A stretch of 64,000 nucleotides of DNA from Lachnospiraceae bacterium KH1T2 (lineage in GTDB: Bacteria > Bacillota > Clostridia > Lachnospirales > Lachnospiraceae), in assembly GCA_900114405.1 (NCBI GenBank), contig FOSY01000002.1:310001-374000 (forward strand), given 5' to 3'. Below, one piece after another: positions 7,891-15,091 of the stretch. A program made the translations under genes and the position numbers. Every line of letters begins with the position of its first letter. The first letter of the stretch is position 1. Below the pieces are notes generated by a model. The model worked only from the letters and a program-made list of their open reading frames with translations, was not told the origin of the DNA and did no database searches.

Positions 7891-9783
7891 TTATATTCCC
7901 AGCAATCCATTGATGTATGTTGTGAGATACTGCCTGTCGTAGAACTGTTCTGGTTTGGGGATTACAAAGTCCGGTGTCACTCCCTGGTCTATATCATAGA
8001 AGGAACCGTTTTTCATGTATGCCAGGCGCTTTAAGCCCGATATCTGGAAAGGACATCCATCGGCGGTAGTGAGGTTCTGGACCACGCATGCTCCACCACC
8101 TGAGGTCTGTCCGAGTATCATTACCCTGTTGGAATTCTTGAATACGCTGGGCACAAGATTGCCGCAAGAAAAGCTCTTGGATGTGGTCAGGCAGAACAGA
8201 TTGTAGTTTCGCAGGCTGTCCTTCTCGTCAAACTTGCGGTCCAGGTTTGCATCAATCTTGAAATTTTGGGATACCAGAGCGCCGGAAAGAGGATTCATCA
8301 TGCAGATGGATCCATCACCCAAAAACATACCTATCACATATGCGGCGGCATCCGCCATACCACCTCCATTGTTGGACAGATCCAGGACAACATTCTCAAT
8401 GGGGCTTCCTTCTCTGGTGATCTCATTATAGGCATGGATCATCAGCCCCACCGTATCCTCCGGGTGATCCTCAGTTTTTTCTCCGTTGTAATAATCAACA
8501 TCAGCAAAATAGAACTCGTCAAAGGTAATATAGGCCGTGTTTCCAACTTCCTCGTATCCGGGGATCTCGTCAGGATAGTATTTCTCCCTGGCTTTTGTAT
8601 ATCTTTCTTTGTCATCTCTTCTGTTGATTATAGATGGACCGAAATTCCTTTCAGGTTCCTGTTTCATCATATAGGATTTTGAAATAAAACCGCTGTGGCT
8701 GTCATCGAAATACTTGATAGTAAGATCCGCCAGCGCCTGACCCGCCACCTGTGGATCCGTACTAAGCATATCCACCGCCAGACCTGTCATCTGGAAGAGA
8801 TTGTCGAAATTCTTGATATTATGCTGTTCTTTTAAGCCATAGAGAGCGTCCAGGGCGAAGCAAAGCTCCTTATAGTTAAAGGCTGCCAGCTCTTGGCTTC
8901 TTTCCGCAGGCGGGTTAGAGATATAGTATTTGTCTGCGATGGCATCCAGATTTCCCCCGGCCTGAGCAAAGACAGCCTCCCCATTGTACAGCGTAGTGAC
9001 ACTGTACTGAGACAGGATGATATCGCTCACCAGCTGCAGAGGCAGATAGTATTCGCCGCCCTGAGCCACCAGGTCTATGCCGTACTCTCCGGGACTGAAG
9101 GTCACCGGATCACCGTACCGTTCAAAAGAGGAATCGCTCTTCTGGAACAGATGAGGCTTTCCGTCCTCATTGAACCCGTTGGAAGCGATGACGTCTAGCA
9201 ACGGATCTGAATCTGATATTCGGATGAATGCATCGTAGTCATAGAATTTGATCGTGTCTTTTGCAAAGTCAATCCTTGCAGGATATTGGGTCTCCCTGGT
9301 CAGGGTTACCGTATCAGCGTCCTTTTCAATCTCCAGGGAATATTTCTCCCCTCCTTGTGCTCCATAAAACAGACCGGTCACCCTGGCAATCAGACTTTCC
9401 ATGGTATCTAACGTGATATAGGGGATATCCGTCACTCCGTCCATAAACGCTACTTCAATTTCAAAGGTATTCTCCGGATCCGTGTCACCGATATATAGAG
9501 GCAGAGTCTTGGTCTCAATCTGATACTCTTTTTCCTTTACGGTAAAGAGCTCTCCTTTTCCCCATAAGGACAGTGCCGTCTCTTCTTCTACGGCTTCAGC
9601 TTCAGCTTCCTTAATGCCGGTAACGCTTCCCTCCGTGGAATCTGGTTCTTTTTCTTCACCTTTAGTCTCCGTAGTCTCTGTTACGGACGTCGCTTCGGGT
9701 GTGTCGAGAGCGCTGCATCCGGAAATGACCATACACACAACCAACGTTGCAGTCAGTAAACGGCTCATTGTTTTCTTCTTCAT
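7891..9783 (-). CDS. S41-family peptidase-like lipoprotein (upstream copy)
   Basis: A secreted lipoprotein of 630 residues (lipobox ISGC, then a Glu/Thr-rich linker). The C-terminal part carries S41 features: VVLDLSNNGGGMADAA, then TTSKSFSCGN (Ser nucleophile region, about 537-542) and GQTSGGG. No PDZ domain is seen. It shares the layout of the protein encoded at 3762-5615. AAAGGA is eight bases before the ATG. It is the first gene of the S41-M13-S41 unit. A 7-bp hairpin (9815-9834) lies in its leader. Its base composition looks richer in G+C than its neighbours in the region 8700-9600, which may reflect a different origin. Confidence 0.85.
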   Translation of the reverse strand: MKKKTMSRLLTATLVVCMVISGCSALDTPEATSVTETTETKGEEKEPDSTEGSVTGIKEAEAEAVEEETALSLWGKGELFTVKEKEYQIETKTLPLYIGDTDPENTFEIEVAFMDGVTDIPYITLDTMESLIARVTGLFYGAQGGEKYSLEIEKDADTVTLTRETQYPARIDFAKDTIKFYDYDAFIRISDSDPLLDVIASNGFNEDGKPHLFQKSDSSFERYGDPVTFSPGEYGIDLVAQGGEYYLPLQLVSDIILSQYSVTTLYNGEAVFAQAGGNLDAIADKYYISNPPAERSQELAAFNYKELCFALDALYGLKEQHNIKNFDNLFQMTGLAVDMLSTDPQVAGQALADLTIKYFDDSHSGFISKSYMMKQEPERNFGPSIINRRDDKERYTKAREKYYPDEIPGYEEVGNTAYITFDEFYFADVDYYNGEKTEDHPEDTVGLMIHAYNEITREGSPIENVVLDLSNNGGGMADAAAYVIGMFLGDGSICMMNPLSGALVSQNFKIDANLDRKFDEKDSLRNYNLFCLTTSKSFSCGNLVPSVFKNSNRVMILGQTSGGGACVVQNLTTADGCPFQISGLKRLAYMKNGSFYDIDQGVTPDFVIPKPEQFYDRQYLTTYINGLLGI

Positions 9784-10084
9784 AATTTTAATCCTTTCGT
9801 TACCAAAGGCAGAAACCTGCTTGCTTTAGCAGGTGGAGCATCCCTGTGAATTGATACTCACAAACATATGTACCATACTGTATTTAGTGAATTTTAATAA
9901 TTCCACTTATCTTCAATAATATCGACAACTATGTATAAATAGTTAAGTTTTGGAGAGATAATGAACCTTTAGAAAAGTGCACCGGTTTCCTGGAACCCTC
10001 AGAGTGGAACATGGATCATCCATTCGATTTATAAAAGTAACCCTGTAACTATATGTCAGGACTGAGAAAAAAACGCATGAAAAA

Positions 10085-10128
10085 AGACCTTTTTAAGGGA
10101 TTTTCGTAATATACCCACAAAAAGGTCT
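10085..10128 (-). terminator. Rho-independent terminator
   Basis: A 10-bp perfect stem (AGACCTTTTT / AAAAAGGTCT) is followed on the minus strand by TTTTTC. It would end transcripts coming from the coiled-coil gene or the remnant at 10.3-10.5 kb before they reach the peptidase operon. Confidence 0.8.
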
Positions 10129-10294
10129 CGTTAAGTTTTTCATTTAAACGGACAGTCTGAATGAACAGACTTGACGCATCGTAGATCGTCAGGGTTCGCA
10201 AAGGTCATTTGTTTGCTTTCGATATATGTTAGGCGTTCGCAAGTATAATAATGAGGCCGGAATGGATTGAATGGGCATAATACTCCTGTGAAGC

Positions 10295-10472
10295 ATCAAA
10301 AGCTTCTCTTGTGAGTATTCGAATAGTCCCCGGCCAATTGCCCTTTTGTTCTATGATAGTGGCGATCGGACCTCACCGGAACAATGTTTTCGCTGATTTC
10401 ATCATAAAGCTGTTGGAATAGTTCATCCTGTTTCTTGTGATCCTTATCCAACAGGATATAGATCAGGTCACT
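10295..10472 (-). pseudogene. Decayed coding fragment, possibly a transposase C terminus
   Basis: About 58 open codons lie between two stops with no start codon. The reading has protein-like composition (DKDHKKQDELFQQLYDE, then PVRSDRHYHRTKGQLAG). A short PVRxxRxxxR-like block near a C terminus recalls some IS4-type transposases, but this is only an impression from the motif. No terminal inverted repeats or target duplication were found. Confidence 0.25.
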
Positions 10473-10522
10473 TTAACCCTGCTGTAATCTTATATATTGG
10501 TACGAAACATAGCATCTTTAAA

Positions 10523-11071
10523 TCACGCCTTCACATCCACATTCTTTCCTGCCGGTTCCGATACAGTTCCTGTACTCACTGCAATACCGGAAGATACAAT
10601 ATCAATCGACGCACCATCTAGCACGGTTCCCTCTATAGATACTGTTGCTCCCTCATCAGATCCTTCACTACTCTCTGGTGTGGATACTTTAGCCTTCTCG
10701 ATTCTTTCCTCTGCCGCCTCTTTTTCAGCTTTCTTCTTCTCTGCAGCTTTCTCTGCTTTCTTCTTTTCAGCAGCCTTCTCTGCTCTCTGTACTTCCTGAT
10801 CTTCCTTAGCTGCCTTCTTTAAATCCTCGTTCGCTGTAGTCAGTGTATTTATTGTTGTTTCTGCAAGTTCTGCCGCTTTCTTTTGCGTCTCTTCAAGCTC
10901 CTCTTTTTTCTTCGTCACATCTCCGCCACTCGCGGAATCAAGTTTTATTTCAGCTTCAAGCACACCGGCGTGACCATCCATCTGTTTCTTGGTAGCATGC
11001 TGAACATGCGCGATCTGCCTTGATGTATTCGCTGACAAAAGCGCCCCGGTCATAATACTCGATAATGCCAT
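10523..11071 (-). CDS. Hypothetical coiled-coil protein with a KAE repeat
   Basis: I do not recognise a named family. The 182 residues begin with a small hydrophobic stretch (MALSSIMTGALLSAN), then a long charged helix likely to form a coiled coil. It includes three near-copies of a 9-residue unit (AEKAAEKKK) at about 97-123, and ends with a Ser/Thr/Val/Gly-rich tail. There is no signal peptide of normal form. The start is firm: AGGAGG lies eight bases before the ATG. It stands alone, with a 3' fragment of a kinase gene upstream and a transposase-like fragment downstream, so it may belong to a patchy accessory region. Confidence 0.65.
   Translation of the reverse strand: MALSSIMTGALLSANTSRQIAHVQHATKKQMDGHAGVLEAEIKLDSASGGDVTKKKEELEETQKKAAELAETTINTLTTANEDLKKAAKEDQEVQRAEKAAEKKKAEKAAEKKKAEKEAAEERIEKAKVSTPESSEGSDEGATVSIEGTVLDGASIDIVSSGIAVSTGTVSEPAGKNVDVKA
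10703..10783 (-). repeat. Tandem 27-bp coding repeat (AEKAAEKKK)
   Basis: Three tandem units of nine codons lie inside the coiled-coil gene; the first two are identical at the protein level and the third is diverged. Such in-frame repeats can change copy number by slippage, which would lengthen or shorten the coiled coil. Confidence 0.6.
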
Positions 11072-11224
11072 ATTCTTGTCCTCCTTTGACCATTGATCAT
11101 GAAATCCGTTTCATCCGATTATGAAAGGATAGATATTCTTATCTAATCTCTTTTTCGGAAGCCGCAAAACAGATATAAACCCCCGTGTAGTGAACGGCAG
11201 TTTTTTCGATGTGAACGGTAAATC

Positions 11225-11345
11225 TTATCCCGGAATCATCATCAAAGCCGTAAAGATCACCATATTCTCTTCCTGCTCCAGCTGAATGGTTCCATAGTAT
11301 TTCTCCGTGATCACCTGAGATATCTCCGCAAGAACATATATATCG
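11225..11345 (-). pseudogene. 3' fragment of a GHKL (AgrC-like) sensor kinase gene
   Basis: In a frame different from the longest ORF here, the minus strand reads VLAEISQVITEKYYGTIQLE, continues EQEENMVIFTAL and stops at 11225. This is the way GHKL-type kinases end (helix, then KYYGxIxLExEEN and a final strand). Everything upstream is missing and a strong hairpin at 11361-11404 precedes it, so it looks like a leftover tail. Confidence 0.35.
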
Positions 11346-11360
11346 TAAATGAACAAAAGA

Positions 11361-11404
11361 ACAGACCTTGGAAAAGAATCTCATTAGTCCTTTTCAAGGT
11401 CTGT
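11361..11404. terminator. Strong hairpin, probable bidirectional terminator
   Basis: A 15-bp stem with one bulged G (ACAGACCTTG-GAAAAG / CTTTTCAAGGTCTGT) is flanked by T-rich DNA on both strands (TACTATTGTTTTATTT on plus, TCTTTTGTTC on minus). It separates the nuclease gene from the decayed region downstream. Confidence 0.7.
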
Positions 11405-11545
11405 TACTATTGTTTTATTTAATTCTTTCAGGATAAAACAGTTTACCTTTAGGAGTATAATCTTTTTTGCCCTTGGACAAATAACTCATTCCAGCTCGAT
11501 TACGAGTTAGATTCAAACCGTATTATATCTTATTATCCATCATAC

Positions 11546-11567
11546 AAACGTATCTTTTGATACGTTT
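11546..11567 (+). terminator. Hairpin with U-tract
   Basis: A perfect 9-bp stem (AAACGTATC / GATACGTTT) with a TTTT loop is followed by TTCTCT on the plus strand. No plus-strand gene precedes it, so it may serve the minus-strand nuclease transcript as a 3' stem or be a relic. Confidence 0.5.
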
Positions 11568-11626
11568 TTCTCTATCATACATATCGTTCAAAACTTAGTG
11601 TACTCAAACTGTACCCAAAAGCGCTT

Positions 11627-12430
11627 TTACGCAAAGTACTTATTTGCCTGCTCTCTTGTTAAGAACTTGAACTTCTCCAGGAGCTTAGCAATGATTTCTT
11701 CTTTATCTTTTATGCCAAAATCCAAGCATGCCTCAATGTAAGTTCTTACTGATGCTTCATTTCTCATATCTTCCATTACCTTACACACTTCGCTCACTCC
11801 TTCCTCAGTCTCTTTGAAGTACCTGCTTCGATCTGCCAAGTCTTTATTTATCATATCATTAGGATCCGAACAGGAAAAATCATGCATCAAATTTCCAATT
11901 TCATCATCTCCACGATATGCTCCATTGACATATAAGATGTGCTCACCATCGCCAAATGGTTCGCCTGTTGCCATATTAATTCTTTCAATTGGATAAAATG
12001 GCAATTCCTTACCATATATATCGTTCTCTGTGATAAATATTGTATAGGTCTCCGGCAGTTCGTCAAACTCCTGCCCTGCATCAAGATTATCAATGTCCAT
12101 CGCACTTGAATGGTATCTTGCACGATGAACTCCAGCTCCCTTATCAGAACGCTGTACTTCCATGTCATATTTCTTTCCAGCATCATCCGTTCCGTAAGCG
12201 TCCAGACATATGGATCTTGCACCTACAAGCCGCTTCATATCTGCCTGAGTTTCAACATTCTCTATAATGAGATCTGATTTGCCTGTAATAATTCTAAGTA
12301 CATGCTGTGTCAATGGGATGTTTTCTCGAAACAAGCATCTCATAAAATCATCATCAATAGGCCTTAGGCCTCTTAGCCTCTGAAGATCTTCCTGTCGTTC
12401 TCGTTCTTTTCTTTGCTGTTCTGTTTCCAA
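11627..12430 (-). CDS. PD-(D/E)XK nuclease family protein (transposase-like/Rpn-type)
   Basis: A protein of about 267 residues from the large Lachnospiraceae family annotated as PD-(D/E)XK nuclease family transposase, related to Rpn/YhgA recombination-promoting nucleases. The likely catalytic core is LDAYGTDDAGKKYDMEVQR, giving the D...ExQ signature typical of these enzymes. The C-terminal helices (EEIIAKLLEKFKFLTREQA) are also typical. No ATG is available near the N terminus. A TTG at 12430 has GAGG seven bases upstream and is chosen over the TTG at 12436. It follows the HTH and DUF3791 genes on the same strand with short gaps. Whether it cuts DNA, and whether it is mobile, is not shown; there are no flanking inverted repeats. 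Confidence 0.8.
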   Translation of the reverse strand: METEQQRKERERQEDLQRLRGLRPIDDDFMRCLFRENIPLTQHVLRIITGKSDLIIENVETQADMKRLVGARSICLDAYGTDDAGKKYDMEVQRSDKGAGVHRARYHSSAMDIDNLDAGQEFDELPETYTIFITENDIYGKELPFYPIERINMATGEPFGDGEHILYVNGAYRGDDEIGNLMHDFSCSDPNDMINKDLADRSRYFKETEEGVSEVCKVMEDMRNEASVRTYIEACLDFGIKDKEEIIAKLLEKFKFLTREQANKYFA

Positions 12431-12467
12431 ATGCAATCCTCGTTTCTATATATTTTTTTAGGTTCGT

Positions 12468-12698
12468 TTATGCTTTATCTATGCGTCCACCCTGAATGCT
12501 TATAAAATCTTCCAAGTCATTGATAATGCCTTGATTGCCCATGGAATTATAGCTCTCATAACATACATCAATATAGCTAGGTATATCGTACTTGTGAAAT
12601 ATATCTGACAATTCAGAATATGATTTCTTCCATGCTTTAGCTAATATTGGAATCAAAGTAAGCTGCATGTTAAGCACTTCTTTATCTCTTTTATCCAT
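12468..12698 (-). CDS. DUF3791 domain-containing protein
   Basis: A 76-residue protein of the DUF3791 family, short helical proteins common in Clostridia and usually encoded beside an HTH protein and a DUF3990 protein, an arrangement that looks like a toxin-antitoxin set. The family is recognised from LAKAWKKSYSELSDIFHKYD followed by YIDVCYESYNSMGNQGIIND. GAGG lies nine bases before the ATG at 12698; the in-frame TTG at 12704 is too close to it. It lies 30 bp after the HTH gene. The usual DUF3990 partner is absent and the next gene is the PD-(D/E)XK protein. Confidence 0.75.
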   Translation of the reverse strand: MDKRDKEVLNMQLTLIPILAKAWKKSYSELSDIFHKYDIPSYIDVCYESYNSMGNQGIINDLEDFISIQGGRIDKA

Positions 12699-12728
12699 AG
12701 CCAAAATCCTCTTATGATTTACGTCACA

Positions 12729-12920
12729 TCATTCTAAAGGAATAAGCTGTTCCATGCGTGCTTTGTATTCCATAAGCCTGAGTAAGTAAGTTGGCATTTT
12801 CCTTTTTCCAGCCTCCCAATCAGTCATAGTTCTATATGGAATCTCATAATACTCACAAAATTCTTTGCGGTTAAGCCCCATTTCACTTCTAAGATTTCTT
12901 ACTTCATCCGAAATATCCAT
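12729..12920 (-). CDS. Small HTH protein (antitoxin-like regulator)
   Basis: A 63-residue DNA-binding protein. The HTH reads LRSEMGLNRKEFCEYYEIPY, followed by RTMTDWEAGKRKMPTYLL, the typical form of the XRE-like proteins that precede DUF3791 genes. GAGG lies about eight bases before the ATG. It probably autoregulates its small operon; that is inference from the family. A broken relative lies at 3498-3575 in this window. Confidence 0.8.
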   Translation of the reverse strand: MDISDEVRNLRSEMGLNRKEFCEYYEIPYRTMTDWEAGKRKMPTYLLRLMEYKARMEQLIPLE

Positions 12921-12995
12921 GCTATGTCACCTCATCTTTGTGAGTATAGTTTATCACAATATACGCGTCGCATCAACAGACTTACAAGACAAAAA

Positions 12996-13019
12996 GCACG
13001 AGAGCTTCAACCCTCGTGC
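12996..13019 (-). terminator. Terminator of the maltodextrin operon
   Basis: A 7-bp stem (GCACGAG / CTCGTGC) is followed on the minus strand by TTTTTGTC, 54 bp after the amylase stop codon. It ends the malE-malF-malG-GH13-amylase transcript. Confidence 0.8.
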
Positions 13020-13072
13020 CTTTATACATTTTACTGTTAATTAACAACAAATAACTCATTCTATCTCAATTA

Positions 13073-15064
13073 TTATTTCCAATAAATTGTGTAATCATCG
13101 GTATCTCCAGTTACCGTAAATTTGTGATTATCACCACTTTCCCATACAACGTTTCCGCTATCGTCCTTCTTTATTGCCTTAAACTCTACTTCCTTATCTT
13201 TCGGCAAACTCACTTCTATATTCCATGTTGGATAATCATCACATTTGGCTGGACCAACAGCATTATCTGGATCCCAGTTTCCAAGTTCGTCTATATTTCC
13301 AACAAGATATATATTCTGTCCCCAAAATGTTTCTGCATTTTTAATCGTAAAGTTTACCACAACATTTTCATCATTTTCTTCATTTCCATTTTCTACAAGT
13401 TTATAAATCTTGTAAGAATTTCCATCAACAGATATTTTTACCGTTTTCGATGATGTTACTTTAACCCTGTCACTACTATCAAATACATTTTCCAAAATTG
13501 CTCCCGCTGCTATACTGCTTTCCGCACGGATTTTCATTGTATTCTCTATAGTATTATCAGAATTGTTAAATGCACAAACTATTTCCTGACCTTCATCCTC
13601 TCCAGAATCTACTCTTCTCGAAAATGCATAATAATGAGGTGATGACCACATTTCCCTCTGTGTACCTTCGCGAAGTGCAGTATTTTCCTGTCTTAATTCA
13701 TTTAATGAAGCAATCAGCTTATATGTGTCTGTATCTGTGTTGAAATAATCTGCAATGACCTCACCTTCATAGTTTTTTGTTTGCATGCTCCATCTATTCC
13801 ATGTATCAGCGATACCATCTATGCATTTTCCATTTGCATTTCCTCGATTTTGCTCTGTTCCCTGAAAAACAGTTGGAACACCGCGGCATGTGAAAATAAA
13901 GGCAAGCGCATTCTGCATTTTTCTTACATTTCCACCAGCTTCTGTCAAAAACCTATTTCTATCATGATTATCAATAAATGTGACCATCTGATTTACATGG
14001 TCACCATACATGTAATCCTGATCAAAGATTTTTTTCAATGATATTTCATCAGTATTATCAAAATTCTTTCCATATGCAAAGTCATTAACTACAGCCTGGA
14101 ATAGTGGAAAGTCGAGCATACCACTTTCAGCATCATCTCCAACCCATTGACTCACAAAGTCAACATCCATGTCGAAATTCTCACCGAATGTAGGTACACC
14201 AATATATTCTTGTAATTCATGTATAATCGCAGGTGACATACACTTTGCAGCATCTACTCTTGCTCCATCAGCTCCAGTATAGTCAAACCATTCTTTAATA
14301 GATTCAAATACAGCCTTTTTAGCTTGTTCGTTATTAAAATCGATATCATCTAATCCTCCAAGATCATGACTTTCAAGCATTTCTGTACTTTGTCTATTGT
14401 GCGGATGCTCTTTGCTAAAATCTATGTCTCCCTGATTATGATACCAATTAATATTATTAAATGGCTCTGCAGGCTGTACTTCTGATCCTTCCTTTAATGA
14501 ATTGTTTTTCTTAGTATAATGTGCATTTCCATATGTTCCCTGTATATAATCACCTATATGATTAGGTACGATATCGATTATGACTTTGATTCCGTTTTTA
14601 TGACAAACATCAACCAATTCCTTAAGTTTCTGCTTACTTTCATTCGGATCTAAGCTTCCAAAATACCTGTTTGCACGATTTGGATCATAAACATTATATC
14701 CATGGTATGCTGTCGGCCATTGCTTTCCATTAGAATCCGGTACTCCCCAAAGTTGTGGATCTGCGACTGGAGAAATCCATATAGCTGTATATCCCATCCC
14801 CTTTATATAAGGAATCTTATCAATTACACCTTGCCAATCTCCACCATGCATGTATCTAAAATCATCTTCATAATTCTCGGTATTCCTAAATGCTTCGCCT
14901 TTAGCATTATTACTTGGATCGCCATCATAAAACCTATCTACCATGATCTGATATATAGAATTTCCTTCAAGACCTTCACCAGCCATGACATTTATAGGAC
15001 TAAGCATGAATGACAGAGCCATACCAAGACCAAATATTCCAGCTGTTAACCTTCTTAATCTCAT
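13073..15064 (-). CDS. Secreted alpha-amylase, GH13 with C-terminal CBM20
   Basis: Extracellular starch hydrolase of 663 residues. A signal peptide (residues 1-28, ending near VMAGE) is followed by a GH13 barrel closest to the CGTase/maltogenic-amylase branch (IYQIMVDRFYDGDP, HGGDWQGVIDKI). Catalytic residues: Asp271 in DGARVDAAK, Glu295 in TFGENF, Asp368 in FIDNHDRN. The last 95 residues (569-663) are a starch-binding CBM20 (FWGQNIYLVGNIDELGNW). The TIG/IPT domain of CGTases between domain C and CBM20 is missing. The central aromatic cyclisation residue is also absent, since the region reads ESHDLGGLDDIDF, so plain hydrolysis is more likely than cyclodextrin formation. GGAGG is seven bases upstream. 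Last gene of the maltodextrin operon. Confidence 0.92.
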   Translation of the reverse strand: MRLRRLTAGIFGLGMALSFMLSPINVMAGEGLEGNSIYQIMVDRFYDGDPSNNAKGEAFRNTENYEDDFRYMHGGDWQGVIDKIPYIKGMGYTAIWISPVADPQLWGVPDSNGKQWPTAYHGYNVYDPNRANRYFGSLDPNESKQKLKELVDVCHKNGIKVIIDIVPNHIGDYIQGTYGNAHYTKKNNSLKEGSEVQPAEPFNNINWYHNQGDIDFSKEHPHNRQSTEMLESHDLGGLDDIDFNNEQAKKAVFESIKEWFDYTGADGARVDAAKCMSPAIIHELQEYIGVPTFGENFDMDVDFVSQWVGDDAESGMLDFPLFQAVVNDFAYGKNFDNTDEISLKKIFDQDYMYGDHVNQMVTFIDNHDRNRFLTEAGGNVRKMQNALAFIFTCRGVPTVFQGTEQNRGNANGKCIDGIADTWNRWSMQTKNYEGEVIADYFNTDTDTYKLIASLNELRQENTALREGTQREMWSSPHYYAFSRRVDSGEDEGQEIVCAFNNSDNTIENTMKIRAESSIAAGAILENVFDSSDRVKVTSSKTVKISVDGNSYKIYKLVENGNEENDENVVVNFTIKNAETFWGQNIYLVGNIDELGNWDPDNAVGPAKCDDYPTWNIEVSLPKDKEVEFKAIKKDDSGNVVWESGDNHKFTVTGDTDDYTIYWK

Positions 15065-15091
15065 ACAGTTGCCTCCAATTTTCCATAATTA

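Larger units (their letters stand above)
9784..10522. other. 739-bp gap with hairpins and a gene fragment
   Basis: It holds no intact gene. From left to right on the plus strand: a short hairpin at 9815-9834 in the leader of the S41 gene, a strong minus-strand terminator at 10085-10128, a nested stem-loop at 10255-10335, and a coding remnant at 10295-10472. The section 9840-10070 shows nothing I can assign. Confidence 0.5.

Noticed and set aside
10295..10472. Insertion sequence
   Set aside because: Only a short fragment with a transposase-like end is seen; there are no terminal inverted repeats or target duplications.
10497..10799. 100-residue plus-strand ORF
   Set aside because: It is the complement of the KAE-rich coiled-coil gene; the Ser/Phe/Ala-rich reading is an artefact of the repeat.
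11139..11384. 81-residue ORF on the minus strand
   Set aside because: The composition is unlike a protein and another frame of the same DNA gives a recognisable GHKL kinase tail, so this frame is a shadow of a remnant.
13073..15064. Cyclodextrin glucanotransferase
   Set aside because: The catalytic domain is CGTase-like, but the TIG domain and the central aromatic cyclisation residue are missing, so alpha-amylase is the safer call.
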